A stretch of DNA of 64,000 bases from Canna indica (GCA_034359265.1 CP136897.1:33901501-33965500); one strand, 5' to 3'; counted from the first letter of the stretch, positions 44,282-55,327 are shown. Notes: generated from the sequence alone by a model not told the origin. Numbers and translations are program-made.

Positions 44282-44400
44282 GGGTGCGATCATACCAGCA
44301 CTAACGCACCGGATCCCATCAGAACATCGAAGTTAAGCGTGCTTGGCCGAAAGTAGTATTAGGATGGGTGACCCCCTGGGTAGTTCTCGTGTTGCACCTT
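44282..44400 (+). rRNA. 5S_rRNA: 5S rRNA gene (copy 94)
   Basis: T45A, C46T, G66C, G70A, C78T, A100T, C104T. Confidence 0.94.
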
Positions 44401-44765
44401 TTTTTTTACTACCTATTTGATTGCACGACGAGATCATTTTTTTACCAATCTTTCTAACCAAACGTTAAGGACGGACGACGTCGTCGACATAAATTTTGGC
44501 TGTCGATCGCCCGCGCGGGGCCTGCCGCAACCTCTACGGCCGGCTCGATCGACAAACCCACCCGAAAAATTAAAATTTGTAAATAAATAAGAAAAATAAC
44601 ATTTCAATTATTATTTTTCGTTTAAAACGGGCGTAACTCCGTGCATTATTGTCCGATTTCAGCTTTTCACGTGGCGCTAAAAGGCGCGCGAAGAGACGAA
44701 GAAAATGACCCCGAGCTATCCTTCGGACGCTCACCCTTATTAGCTGACGATCAGAAGTGCATGAT

Positions 44766-44883
44766 CGGTGCGATCATACCAGCACTAATGCACCGGGCCC
44801 ATCAGAACTGCGAAGTTAAGCGTGCTTGGGCGAGAGTGGTACTAGGATCGGTGACCCCCTGGGAAGTCCTCGTGTTGCCCTTG
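44766..44883 (+). rRNA. 5S_rRNA: 5S rRNA gene with 1-nt deletion (copy 95)
   Basis: GGATCCC at 30-36 is reduced to GGGCCC, losing one base in the helix III region. Also G1C, C24T, C46G, A74G, G85C, A115C, C117T; -1 is T. Unlikely to give normal 5S RNA. Confidence 0.92.
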
Positions 44884-45249
44884 TTTTTTTACTACCTATT
44901 TGATTGCACGACGAGATCATTTTTTTTACCAATCTTTCTAACCAAACGTTAAGGACGGACGACGTCGTCGCCATAAATCTTGGCTGTCGATCGCCCGCGC
45001 GGGGCCCGCTACAACCTCTACGGCCGGCTCGATCGACCAACCGACCCGAAAAATTTAAATTTGTAAATAAATAAGAAAAATAACATTTCAATTATTATTT
45101 TTCGTTTAAAACGGGCGTAACTCCGTGCATTGTTATCCGATTTCAGCATTTCACGTGGCGCTGAAAGATGCGCGAAGAGTAGAAGAAAATGACCCCGAGC
45201 TATCCCTCGGATGCTCACCCTTATTAGCCGACGATCAGAAGTGCATGAC

Positions 45250-45368
45250 GGGTGCGATCATACCAGCACTAACGCACCGGATCCCATCAGAACTCCGAAG
45301 TTAAGCGTGCTTGGGCGAGAATAGTACTAGAATGGGTGACCCCCTGGGAAGTCCTCGTGTTGCACCTT
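45250..45368 (+). rRNA. 5S_rRNA: 5S rRNA gene (copy 96)
   Basis: G72A, G82A; counterpart of copy 87 but with normal T33. Confidence 0.96.
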
Positions 45369-45734
45369 TTTTATTACTACCTATTTGATTGCACGACGAG
45401 ATCATTTTTTTTACCAATCTTTCTAACCAAACGTTAAGGACGGACGATGTCGTCGACATAAAATTTGGCTGTCGATCGCCCGCGCGGGGCCCGCTGCAAC
45501 CTCTACGGCCGGCTCGATCGACCAACCGACCCGAAAAATTAAAATTTGTAAATAAATAAGAAAAATAACATTTCAATTATTATTTTTCGTTTAAAACGGG
45601 TGTAACTTCGTGCATTATTGTCCGATTTCAGCTTTTCACGTGGCGCTAAAAGGCGCGCGAGGAGACGAAGAAAATGACCCCGAGCTATCCCTCGGATGCT
45701 CACCCTTATTAGCCGATGATCAGAAGTGCATGAC

Positions 45735-45853
45735 GGGTGCGATCATACCAGCACTAACGCACCGGATCCCATCAGAACTCCGAAGTTAAGCGTGCTTGGG
45801 CGAGAATAGTACTAGGATGGGTGACCCCCTGGGAAGTCCTCGTGTTGCACCTT
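45735..45853 (+). rRNA. 5S_rRNA: 5S rRNA gene (copy 97)
   Basis: G72A only; identical to copy 88. Confidence 0.97.
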
Positions 45854-46219
45854 TTTTATTACTACCTATTTGATTGCACGACGAGATCATTTTTTTTACC
45901 AATCTTTCTAACCAAACGTTAAGGACGGACGACGTAGTCGACATAAAATTTGGCTTTTGATCGCCCGCGCAGGACCCGCCGTAACCTCTACGGCCGGCTC
46001 GATCGACCAACCGACCCGAAAAATTAAAATTTCTAAATAAATAAGAAAAATAACATTTCAATTATTATTTTTCGTTTAAAACGGGTGTAACTTCGTGCAT
46101 TATTGTCCGATTTCAGGTTTTCACGTGGCGCTAAAGGGCGCGCCAAGAGACGAAGAAAATGACCCCGAGCTATCCCTCGGACGCTCACCCTTATTAGCCG
46201 ACGATCAGAAGTGCATGTC

Positions 46220-46338
46220 GGGTGCGATCATACCAGCACTAATGCACCGGATCCCATCAGAACTCCGAAGTTAAGCGTACTTGGGTGAGAGTAGTACTAG
46301 GATGGGTGACCCCCTGGGAAGTGCTCGTGTTGCACTTT
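46220..46338 (+). rRNA. 5S_rRNA: 5S rRNA gene (copy 98)
   Basis: C24T, G60A, C67T, C104G, C117T; identical to copy 89. Confidence 0.95.
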
Positions 46339-46703
46339 TTTTTTTACTACCTATTTGACTTCACGACGAGATCATTTTTTTTACCAATCTTTCTAACCAA
46401 ACGTTAAGGACGGACGACGTCGTCGACATAAAATTTGGCTGTCGATCGCCCGCGCGGGGCCCGCCGCAACCTCTACGGCCGGCTCGTTCGACCAACCGAT
46501 CCGAAAAATTAAAATTTTAAATAAATATGAAAAATAACATTTCAATTATTATTTTTCGTTTAAAACGGGCGTAACTCCGTGCATTATTGTCCGATTTCAG
46601 CTTTTCACGTGGTGCTAAAAGGCGAGCGAAGAGACGAAGAAAATGAGCCCGAGCTATCCCTCGGACGCTCACCCTTATTAGCCGACGATCAGAAGTGCAT
46701 GAC

Positions 46704-46822
46704 GGGTGCGATCATACCAGCAGTAATGCACCGGATCCCATCAGAACTCCGAAGTTAAGCGTGCTTGGGCGAGAGTAGTACTAGGATGGGTGACCCCCAG
46801 GGTAGTCCTCGTGTTGCACCTT
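46704..46822 (+). rRNA. 5S_rRNA: 5S rRNA gene (copy 99)
   Basis: C20G, C24T, T96A, A100T; identical to copy 90. Confidence 0.95.
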
Positions 46823-47176
46823 TTTTTTACTACATATTTGATTGCACGACGATATCATTTTTTTTACCAATCTTTCTAACCAAACGTTAAGGACGGACGA
46901 CGTCGTCGACATAAAATTTGGCTGTCGATCGCCCGCCCCAACCTCTACGGCCGGCTCGATCGACCAACCGACCCGAAAAATTAAAATTTGTAAACAAATA
47001 AGAAAAATAACATTTCAATTATTATTTTTCGTTTAAAACGGGCGTAACTCCGTGCATTATTGTCCGATTTCAGCTTTTCATGTGGCGCTAAAAGGCGCGC
47101 GAAGAGACGAAGAAAATGACCCCGAGCTATCCCTCAAACGCTCACCCTTATTAGCCGACGATCAGAAGTGCAAGAT

Positions 47177-47295
47177 GGGTGTGATCATACTAGCTCTAAC
47201 GCATTGGATCCCATCACAACTCCGAAGTTAAGCGTGCTTGGGCGAGAGTAGTATTTGGATGGGTGACCCCTTGGGAAGTTCTCGTGTTGCACCTT
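47177..47295 (+). rRNA. 5S_rRNA: 5S rRNA gene (copy 100)
   Basis: Same ten changes as copy 91; -1 is T. Confidence 0.93.
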
Positions 47296-47660
47296 TTTTT
47301 TACTACCTATTTGATTGCACGACGAGATCATTTTTTTTACCAATCTTTCTAACCAAACGTTAAGGACGGACGACGTCGTCGACATAAAATTTGGCTGTCG
47401 ATCGCCCGCGAGGGGCCCGCCGCAACCTCTACGGCCGACTCGATCGACCAACTGACCCGAAAAATTAAAATTTGTAAATAAATAAGAAAAATAACATTTC
47501 AATTATTATTTTTCGTTTAAAACGAGCGTAACTCCGTGCATTATTGTCCGATTTCAGCTTTTCATGTGGCGCTAAAAGGCGCGCGAAGAGACGAAGAAAA
47601 TGACCCCGAGCTATCCCTCGGACGCTCACCCTTATTAGCCGACGATCAGAAGTGCAAGAC

Positions 47661-47779
47661 GGGTGCGATCATACCAGCACTAACGCACCGGATCCCATCA
47701 GAACTCCGAAGTTAAGCGTGCTTGGGCGAGAGTAGTACTAGCATGGGTCACCCCCTGGGAAGTCCTCGTGTTGCACCTT
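47661..47779 (+). rRNA. 5S_rRNA: 5S rRNA gene (copy 101)
   Basis: G82C, G89C; copy 92 without C15A. Confidence 0.95.
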
Positions 47780-48133
47780 TTTTTTTATTACCTATTTGAT
47801 TGCACGACGAGATCATTTTTTTTACCAATCTTTCTGACCAAACGTTAAGGACGGACGACCTCGTCGACATAAAATTTGGCTGTCGATCGCCCGCCGCAAC
47901 CTCTACGGCCGGCTCGATCGACCAACCGACCCGAAAAATTAAAATTTGTAAATAAATAAGAAAAATAACATTTCAATTATTATTTTTCGTTTAAAACGGG
48001 CGTAACTCCGTGCATTATTGTCCGATTTCAACTTTTCACATGGCGCTAAAAGCGCGCGAAGAGACGAAGAAAATGACCCCGAGCTATCCCTCGGACGCTC
48101 ACCCTTATTAGCCGACTATCAGAAGTGCACGAC

Positions 48134-48252
48134 GGGTGCGATCATACCAGCACTAACGCACTGGATCCCATCAAAACTCCGAAGTTAAGCGTGCTTGGGC
48201 GAGAGTAGTAATAGGATGGGTGACCCCCTGGGAAGTCCTCGTGTTGCCCCTT
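48134..48252 (+). rRNA. 5S_rRNA: 5S rRNA gene (copy 102)
   Basis: C29T, G41A, C78A, A115C. Short T5 terminator and no second T-run, as copy 93. Confidence 0.94.
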
Positions 48253-48600
48253 ATTTTTACTACCTATTTGATTGCACGACGAGATCTTTCCTACCAAACG
48301 TTAAGGACGGACGACGTCGTCGACATAAAATTTGGTTGTCGATCGCCCGCGCGGGGCCCGCCGCAACCTCTACGGCCGGCTCGATCGACCAATCGACCCG
48401 AAAAGTTTAAATTTGTAAATAAATAAGAAAAATAACATTTCAATTATTATTTTCTTTTAAAACGTGCGTAACTCCGTGCATTATTGTCCGATTTCAGCTT
48501 TTCACGTGGCGCTGAAAGGCGCGCGAAGAGACGAAGAAAATGACCTCGAGCTGTCCCTCGGACGCTCACCCTTATTAGACGACGATCAGAAGTGCATGAC

Positions 48601-48719
48601 GGGTGCGATCATACCAGCACTAACGCACCGGATCCCATCAGAACATCGAAGTTAAGCGTGCTTGGCCGAAAGTAGTATTAGGATGGGTGACCCCCTGGGT
48701 AGTTCTCGTGTTGCACCTT
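48601..48719 (+). rRNA. 5S_rRNA: 5S rRNA gene (copy 103)
   Basis: T45A, C46T, G66C, G70A, C78T, A100T, C104T; identical to copy 94. Confidence 0.94.
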
Positions 48720-49084
48720 TTTTTTTACTACCTATTTGATTGCACGACGAGATCATTTTTTTACCAATCTTTCTAACCAAACGTTAAGGACGGACGACGT
48801 CGTCGACATAAATTTTGGCTGTCGATCGCCCGCGCGGGGCCTGCCGCAACCTCTACGGCCGGCTCGATCGACAAACCCACCCGAAAAATTAAAATTTGTA
48901 AATAAATAAGAAAAATAACATTTCAATTATTATTTTTCGTTTAAAACGGGCGTAACTCCGTGCATTATTGTCCGATTTCAGCTTTTCACGTGGCGGTAAA
49001 AGGCGCGCGAAGAGACGAAGAAAATGACCCCGAGCTATCCTTCGGACGCTCACCCTTATTAGCTGACGATCAGAAGTGCATGAT

Positions 49085-49202
49085 CGGTGCGATCATACCA
49101 GCACTAATGCACCGGGCCCATCAGAACTGCGAAGTTAAGCGTGCTTGGGCGAGAGTGGTACTAGGATCGGTGACCCCCTGGGAAGTCCTCGTGTTGCCCT
49201 TG
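49085..49202 (+). rRNA. 5S_rRNA: 5S rRNA gene with 1-nt deletion (copy 104)
   Basis: Same GGGCCC lesion and substitutions as copy 95, so the damaged gene was duplicated with the block. Confidence 0.92.
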
Positions 49203-49568
49203 TTTTTTTACTACCTATTTGATTGCACGACGAGATCATTTTTTTTACCAATCTTTCTAACCAAACGTTAAGGACGGACGACGTCGTCGCCATAAATCTT
49301 GGCTGTCGATCGCCCGCGCGGGGCCCGCTACAACCTCTACGGCCGGCTCGATCGACCAACCGACCCGAAAAATTTAAATTTGTAAATAAATAAGAAAAAT
49401 AACATTTCAATTATTATTTTTCGTTTAAAACGGGCGTAACTCCGTGCATTGTTATCCGATTTCAGCATTTCACGTGGCGCTGAAAGGTGCGCGAAGAGTA
49501 GAAGAAAATGACCCAGAGCTGTCCCTCGGACGCTCACCCTTATTAGCCGACGATCAGAAGTGCATGAC

Positions 49569-49687
49569 GGGTTCGATCATACCAGCGCTAACGCACCGGA
49601 TCCCATCAGAACATTGAAGTTAAGCGTGCTTGGGCGAGAGTAGTACTATGATGGGGGACCCCCTGGGAAGTCCTCGTGTTGCACCTT
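49569..49687 (+). rRNA. 5S_rRNA: 5S rRNA gene (copy 105)
   Basis: G5T, A19G, T45A, C46T, C47T, G81T, T88G (box C reads TGATGGGGGA). Confidence 0.94.
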
Positions 49688-50054
49688 TTTTTTTTACTAC
49701 CTATTTGATTGCACGACGAGATCATTTTTTTTACCAATCTTTCTAACGAAACGTTAAGGACGGATCACGTCGTCGACATTAAATTTGGCTGTCGATCGCC
49801 CGCGCGGGGCCCGCCGCAACCTCTACGGCCGGCTCGATCGACCAACCGACCCGAAAAATTAAAATTTGTAAATAAATAAGAAAAATAACATTTCAATTAT
49901 TATTTTTCGTTTAAAACGGGCGTAACTCCGTGCATTATTGTCCGATTTCAGCTTTTCACGTGGCGCTAAAAGGCGCGCGAAGAGACGAAGAAAATGACCA
50001 GGAGCTATCCCTCGAACGCTCACCCTTATTAGCCGACGATCAGAAATGCATATT

Positions 50055-50173
50055 CGTTGCGATCATACCAGCACTAACGCATCGGATCCCATTAGAACTT
50101 CGAAGTTAAGCGTGCTTGGGCGAGAGTAGTACTAGGATGGGTGACCCCTTGGGAAGTCCTCGTGTTGCACTTT
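50055..50173 (+). rRNA. 5S_rRNA: 5S rRNA gene (copy 106)
   Basis: G1C, G3T, C28T, C39T, C46T, C95T, C117T; -1 is T. Terminator TTTTTCTTTTA. Confidence 0.94.
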
Positions 50174-50700
50174 TTCTTTTACTAATATTTGATTGCACGA
50201 CGAGATCATTTTTTTTACCAATCTTTCTAACCAAACGTTAAGGACGGACGACATCGTCGCCATAAATCTAGGCTGTCGATCGCCCGCCGCAACCTCTACG
50301 GCCGGCTCGATCGACCAACCGATCCGAAAAATTAAAATTTGTAAATAAATAAGAAAAATAACATTTCAATCATTATTTTTCGTTTAAAACGGGCGTAACT
50401 CCGTGCATTATTGTCCGATTTCAACTTTTCACGTGGCGCTGAAAGGCGAGCGAAGAGTAGAATAAAATGACCCCGAGCTGTCCCTCGGACGCTCACCCTT
50501 ATTAGCCGACGATCAGAAGTGCATGATCGGTGCGATCATACCAGCACTAATGCACCGGATCCCATCAGAACTCCGAAGTTAAGCGTGCTTGGGCGAGAGT
50601 GGTACTAGGATCGGTGACCACCCGGGAAGTCCTCGTGTCGCACTTGTTTTTTTACTACCTATTTGATTACACGACGAGATCATTTTTTTTACCAATCTTT
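50110..50700 (+). repeat. Block duplicated at 52167-52757 (left copy)
   Basis: The marks TTTTCTTTTACTAATATTTG, AAATCTAGGCTG, CAATCATTATTT, GAGTAGAATAAAATG and GACCACCCGGGAAG recur at an offset of 2057 bp. Limits approximate. Confidence 0.85.
50528..50646 (+). rRNA. 5S_rRNA: 5S rRNA gene (copy 107)
   Basis: G1C, C24T, A74G, G85C, C93A, T96C, T112C, C117T; -1 is T. Terminator TTGTTTTTTT. Confidence 0.94.
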
Positions 50701-51001
50701 CTAACCAAACGTTAAGGACGGACGACATCGTCGCCATAAATCTAGGCTGTCAATCGCCCGCCCCAACCTCTACGGCCGGCTCGATCGACCAACCGACCCA
50801 AAAAATTAAAATTTGTAAACAAATAAGAAAAATAACATTTCAATTATTATTTTTCGTTTAAAACGGGCGTAACTCCGTGCATTATTGTCCGATTTCAGCT
50901 TTTCATGTGGCGCTAAAAGGCGCGCGAAGAGACGAAGAAAATGACCCCGAGCTATCCCTCGAACGCTCACCCTTATTAGCCGACGATCAGAAGTGCAAGA
51001 T

Positions 51002-51120
51002 GGGTGTGATCATACTAGCTCTAACGCATTAGATCCCATCACAACTCCGAAGTTAAGCGTGCTTGGGCGAGAGTAGTATTTGGATGGGTGACCCCTTGGG
51101 AAGTTCTCGTGTTGCACTTT
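51002..51120 (+). rRNA. 5S_rRNA: 5S rRNA gene (copy 108)
   Basis: The ten changes of copy 91 plus G30A and C117T; -1 is T. Confidence 0.93.
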
Positions 51121-51485
51121 TTTTTTACTACCTATTTGATTGCACGACGAGATCATTTTTTTTACCAATCTTTCTAACCAAACGTTAAGGACGGACGACG
51201 TCGTCGACATAAAATTTGGCTGTCGATCGCCCGCGAGGGGCCCGCCGCAACCTCTACGGCCGACTCGATCGACCAACTGACCCGAAAAATTAAAATTTGT
51301 ACATAAATAAGAAAAATAACATTTCAATTATTATTTTTCGTTTAAAACGAGCGTAACTCCGTGCATTATTGTCCGATTTCAGCTTTTCATGTGGCGCTAA
51401 AAGGCGCGCGAAGAGACGAAGAAAATGACCCCGAGCTATCCCTCGGACGCTCACACTTATTAGCCGACGATCAGAAGTGCAAGAC

Positions 51486-51604
51486 GGGTGCGATCATACC
51501 AGCACTAACGCACCGGATCCCATCAGAACTCCGAAGTTAAGCGTGCTTGGGCGAGAGTAGTACTAGCATGGGTCACCCCCTGGGAAGTCCTCGTGTTGCA
51601 CCTT
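51486..51604 (+). rRNA. 5S_rRNA: 5S rRNA gene (copy 109)
   Basis: G82C, G89C; same as copy 101. Confidence 0.95.
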
Positions 51605-52111
51605 TTTTTTTATTACCTATTTGATTGCACGACGAGATCATTTTTTTTACCAATCTTTCTGACCAAACGTTAAGGACGGACGACCTCGTCGACATAAAAT
51701 TTGGCTGTCGATCGCCCGCCGCAACCTCTACGGCCGGCTCGATCGACCAACCGACCCGAAAAATTAAAATTTGTAAATAAATAAGAAAAATAACATTTCA
51801 ATTATTATTTTTCGTTTAAAACGGGCGTAAATCCATGCATTATTGGCTGTCGATCGCCCGCGCGGGGCCCGCTACAACCTCTACGGCGGGCTCGATCGAC
51901 CAACCGACCCAAAAAATTTAAATTTGTAAATAAATAAGAAAATAACATTTCAATTATTAATTTTCGTTTAAAACGGGCGTAACTCCGTGCATTATTGTCC
52001 GATTTCAGCTTTTCACGTGGCGTTCAAAGGCGCGCGAAGAGACGAAGAAAATGACCTCGAGCTGTCCCTCGGACGCTCACCCTTATTAGCCGACGATCAG
52101 AAGTGCATGAT
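51605..52111 (+). other. Double-length spacer with a missing 5S gene
   Basis: A spacer runs to CATGCATTATTG (51834-51845) and then jumps back to GCTGTCGATCGCCCGCG, the start of the GC-rich block of another spacer. The end of the first spacer, one whole 5S gene and the start of the next spacer are missing. Two AT-rich blocks therefore lie between copies 109 and 110, 626 bp apart. The sequence from about 51846 matches 52803 onward. Confidence 0.92.
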
Positions 52112-52180
52112 CGGTGCGATCATACCAGCACTAATGCACCGGATCCCATCAGAACTCCGAAGTTAAGCGTGCTTGGGCGA
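51846..52180 (+). repeat. Segment duplicated at 52803-53137
   Basis: Shares GCCCGCTACAACC, CTACGGCGGGCTCG, ATAAGAAAATAAC and GTGGCGTTCAAAGG at an offset of 957 bp. Limits approximate. Confidence 0.85.
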
Positions 52181-52230
52181 GAGTAGTACTAGGATGGGTG
52201 ACCCCTTGGGAAGTCCTCGTGTTGCACTTT
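52112..52230 (+). rRNA. 5S_rRNA: 5S rRNA gene (copy 110)
   Basis: G1C, C24T, C95T, C117T; -1 is T. Its 5' side matches copy 112 and its 3' flank matches copy 106, so the gene is itself the exchange point between two blocks. Confidence 0.95.
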
Positions 52231-52584
52231 TTCTTTTACTAATATTTGATTGCACGACGAGATCATTTTTTTTACCAATCTTTCTAACCAAACGTTAAGG
52301 ACGGACGACATCGTCGCCATAAATCTAGGCTGTCGATCGCCCGCCGCAACCTCTACGGCCGGCTCGATCGACCAACCGATCCGAAAAATTAAAATTTGTA
52401 AATAAATAAGAAAAATAACATTTCAATCATTATTTTTCGTTTAAAACGGGCGTAACTCCGTGCATTATTGTCCGATTTCAACTTTTCACGTGGCGCTGAA
52501 AGGCGCGCGAAGAGTAGAATAAAATGACCCCGAGCTGTCCCTCGGACGCTCACCCTTATTAGCCGACGATCAGAAGTGCATGAT

Positions 52585-52703
52585 CGGTGCGATCATACCA
52601 GCACTAATGCACCGGATCCCATCAGAACTCCGAAGTTAAGCGTGCTTGGGCTAGAGTGGTACTAGGATCGGTGACCACCCGGGAAGTCCTCGTGTCGCAC
52701 TTG
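52585..52703 (+). rRNA. 5S_rRNA: 5S rRNA gene (copy 111)
   Basis: G1C, C24T, G68T, A74G, G85C, C93A, T96C, T112C, C117T; -1 is T. Copy 107 plus G68T in the intermediate element. Confidence 0.93.
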
Positions 52704-53068
52704 TTTTTTTACTACCTATTTGATTGCACGACGAGATCATTTTTTTTACCAATCTTTCTAACCAAACGTTAAGGACGGACGACGTCGTCGCCATAAATCT
52801 TGGCTGTCGATCGCCCGCGCGGGGCCCGCTACAACCTCTACGGCGGGCTCGATCGACCAACCGACCCAAAAAATTTAAATTTGTAAATAAATAAGAAAAT
52901 AACATTTCAATTATTAATTTTCGTTTAAAACGGGCGTAACTCCGTGCATTATTGTCCGATTTCAGCTTTTCACGTGGCGTTCAAAGGCGCGCGAAGAGAC
53001 GAAGAAAATGACCTCGAGCTGTCCCTCGGACGCTCACCCTTATTAGCCGACGATCAGAAGTGCATGAT

Positions 53069-53187
53069 CGGTGCGATCATACCAGCACTAATGCACCGGA
53101 TCCCATCAGAACTCCGAAGTTAAGCGTGCTTGGGCGAGAGTGGTACTAGGATCGGTGACCCCCTGGGAAGTCCTCGTGTTGCACTTG
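53069..53187 (+). rRNA. 5S_rRNA: 5S rRNA gene (copy 112)
   Basis: G1C, C24T, A74G, G85C, C117T; -1 is T. Terminator TTGTTTTTTT. Confidence 0.95.
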
Positions 53188-53553
53188 TTTTTTTACTACC
53201 TATTTGATTGCACGATGAGATCATTTTTTCTACCAATCTTTCTAACCAAACGTTAAGGATGGACGACGTCGTCGCCATAAATCTTGGCTGTCGATCGCTC
53301 GCGCGGGGCCCGCCGCAACCTCTACGGCCGGCTTGATCGACCAATCGACTCGAAAAATTAAAATTTGTAAATAAATAAGAAAAATAACATTTCAATTATT
53401 ATTTTTCGTTTAAAACGGGTGTAACTCCGTGCATTATTGTCCGATTTCAGCTTTTCACGTGGCGCTAAAAGGCGCGCGAAGAGACGAAGAAAATGACCCC
53501 GAGCTATCCCTCGGATGCTCACCCTTATTAGCCGACGATCAGAAGTGCATGAC

Positions 53554-53672
53554 GGGTGCGATCATAACAGCACTAACGCACCGGATCCCATCAGAACTCC
53601 GAAGTTAAGCGTGCTTGGGCGAGAGTAGTACTAGGATGGGTTACCCCCTGGGAAGTCCTCGTGTTGCACTTG
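53554..53672 (+). rRNA. 5S_rRNA: 5S rRNA gene (copy 113)
   Basis: C14A, G89T (box C), C117T. Terminator TTGTTTTTTT. Confidence 0.96.
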
Positions 53673-54039
53673 TTTTTTTACTACCTATTTGATTGCACGA
53701 CGAGATCATTTTTTTTACCAATCTTTCTAACCAAATGTTAAGGACGGACGACGTCGTCACCATAAAATTTGGCTGTCGATCGCCCGCGCGGGGCCCGCCG
53801 CAACCTCTACGGCCGGCTCAATCGACCAACCGACCCAAAAAATTAAAATTTGTAAATAAATAAGAAAAATAACATTTCAATTATTATTTTTCATTTAAAA
53901 CGGGCGTAACTCCGTGCATTATTGTCCGATTTCAGCTTTTCACGTGGCGCTGAAAGGCTTGCGAAGAGACGAAGAAAATGACCCCCGAACTTTCCCTCGG
54001 ACGCTCACCCTTGTTAGCCGACGATCAGAAGTGCATATC

Positions 54040-54158
54040 GGGTGCGATCATACCAGCACTAACGCACCGGATCCCATCAGAACTCTGAAGTTAAACGTGC
54101 TTGGGCGAGAGTAGTACTAGGATGGGTGACCCCCTAGGAAGTCCTCGCGTTGCATGTT
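54040..54158 (+). rRNA. 5S_rRNA: 5S rRNA gene (copy 114)
   Basis: C47T, G56A, G97A, T109C, C116T, C117G. Related to copies 121 and 122. Confidence 0.95.
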
Positions 54159-54246
54159 TTTTTTTACTACGTATTTGATTGCACGACGAGATCATTTTTT
54201 TTACCAATCTTTCTAACCAAACATTAAGGACGGACGAAGTCGTCAC

Positions 54247-54356
54247 CATACTAGCACTAACGCACCGGATCCCATCAGAACTCCGTAGTTAAGCGTGCTT
54301 GGGCGAGAGTAGTAGTAGTATGGGTGACCCCCTGGGAAGTCCTCGTGTTGCACCTT
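54247..54356 (+). pseudogene. 5S rRNA pseudogene lacking its first 9 bases and promoter (copy 115)
   Basis: Spacer GTCGTCACCATA runs into gene position 13 onward; the shared CATA marks the join. Positions from about 10 are kept with C15T, A49T, C78G, G82T. Upstream TTATTA is lost, and helix I cannot close. Internal boxes and a T9 terminator remain, so transcription from an altered start is conceivable. Confidence 0.92.
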
Positions 54357-54722
54357 TTTTTTTACTACCTACTTGATTGCACAACGAGATCATTTTTTTT
54401 ACCAATCTTTCTAACCAAACGTTAAGGACGGACGACGTCGTCGCCATAAAATTTGGTTGTCGATCGCCCGCGCGGGGCCCGCCGCAACCTCAACGGCCGG
54501 CTCGATCGACCAACCGACCCGAAAAATTAAAATTTGTAAATAAATAAGAAAAATAACATTTCAATTATTATTTTTCGTTTAAAACGGGCGTAACTACGTG
54601 CATAATTTTCTGATTTCAGCTTTTCACGTGGCGCTGAAAGGCGCGTGAAGAGACGAAGAAAACGACCCCCAGCTGTCCCACAGATGCTCAACCTTATTAG
54701 CCGACGATCAGAAGTGCATGAC

Positions 54723-54841
54723 GGGTTCGATCATACCAGCACTAACGCACCGGATCCCTTCAGAACTCCGAAGTTAAGCGTGCTTGGGAGAGAGTAGTAC
54801 TAGGATGGGTGACCCCTTGGAAAATCCTCGTGTTGCACCTT
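54723..54841 (+). rRNA. 5S_rRNA: 5S rRNA gene (copy 116)
   Basis: G5T, A38T, C67A, C95T, G99A, G102A. Upstream AAACGACCCCCAGC and GCTCAACC recall the spacer of copy 41. Confidence 0.95.
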
Positions 54842-55208
54842 TTTTTTTACTACGTATTTGATTGCACGACGAGATTATTTTTTTTACCAATCTTTCTAAC
54901 CAAACATTAAGGACAGACGACGTCGTCGCCATAAAATTTGGCAGTCGATCGCCCGCGCGGGGCCCGCCGCAACCTCTACGGCTAGCTCGATCGACCAACG
55001 AACCCGAAAAATTAAAATTTGTAAATAAATAAGAAAAATAACATTTCAATTATTATTTTTCGTTTAAAACGGGCGTAACTCCGTGCATTATTGTCCGATT
55101 TCTGCTTTTCACGTGGCATTGAAAGGCGCGCGAAGAGACGAAGAAAATGACCCCCGAACTCTCCCTCGGACGCCCACCCTTATTAGACGACGATCAGAAG
55201 TTTATAAT

Positions 55209-55327
55209 AGCTGCGATCATACTAGCACTAACGCACCGGATCCCATTAGAACTCCGAAGTTAAGCATGCTTGGGCGAGAGTAGTACCAGGATGGGTGACC
55301 CCCTGGGAAGTCCTCGTGTTGCACTTT
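55209..55327 (+). rRNA. 5S_rRNA: 5S rRNA gene (copy 117)
   Basis: G1A, G3C, C15T, C39T, G58A, T79C, C117T; -1 is T. Shares GTTTATAAT, G58A and T79C with copy 31. Terminator TTTTTCTTTTA. Confidence 0.94.

Larger units (their letters stand above)
40870..45187 (+). repeat. Nine-unit block, 4318 bp, first of two tandem copies
   Basis: Copies 87-95 with their spacers recur as copies 96-104 at an offset of 4318-4319 bp. All special features repeat: the 12-bp-shorter GCCCGCCCCAACC spacer, the ATATCATTTTT change, the lost second T-run, and the 1-nt deletion in the last gene. Only scattered single-base differences are seen, so the duplication looks recent. The join is within GAAGAAAATGACC. Confidence 0.92.
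45188..49505 (+). repeat. Nine-unit block, second tandem copy
   Basis: Carries copies 96-104. Differences from the first copy include ACAAGC against ACCAGC (copies 92/101), GATCTTACC against GATCATACC (93/102) and GATTGCGACGAGG against GATTGCACGACGAGA. Confidence 0.92.
50760..51840 (+). repeat. Partial third copy of part of the nine-unit block
   Basis: From the GCCCGCCCCAACC spacer through copies 108 and 109 the sequence follows copies 91-92 and 100-101 and their flanks, at offsets of 8143 and 3825 bp. It stops at the gene-less junction near 51845. Confidence 0.88.

Noticed and set aside
51605..52111. Extra gene in the double-length spacer
   Set aside because: The additional sequence is a second spacer copy matching 52803 onward, not new sequence.
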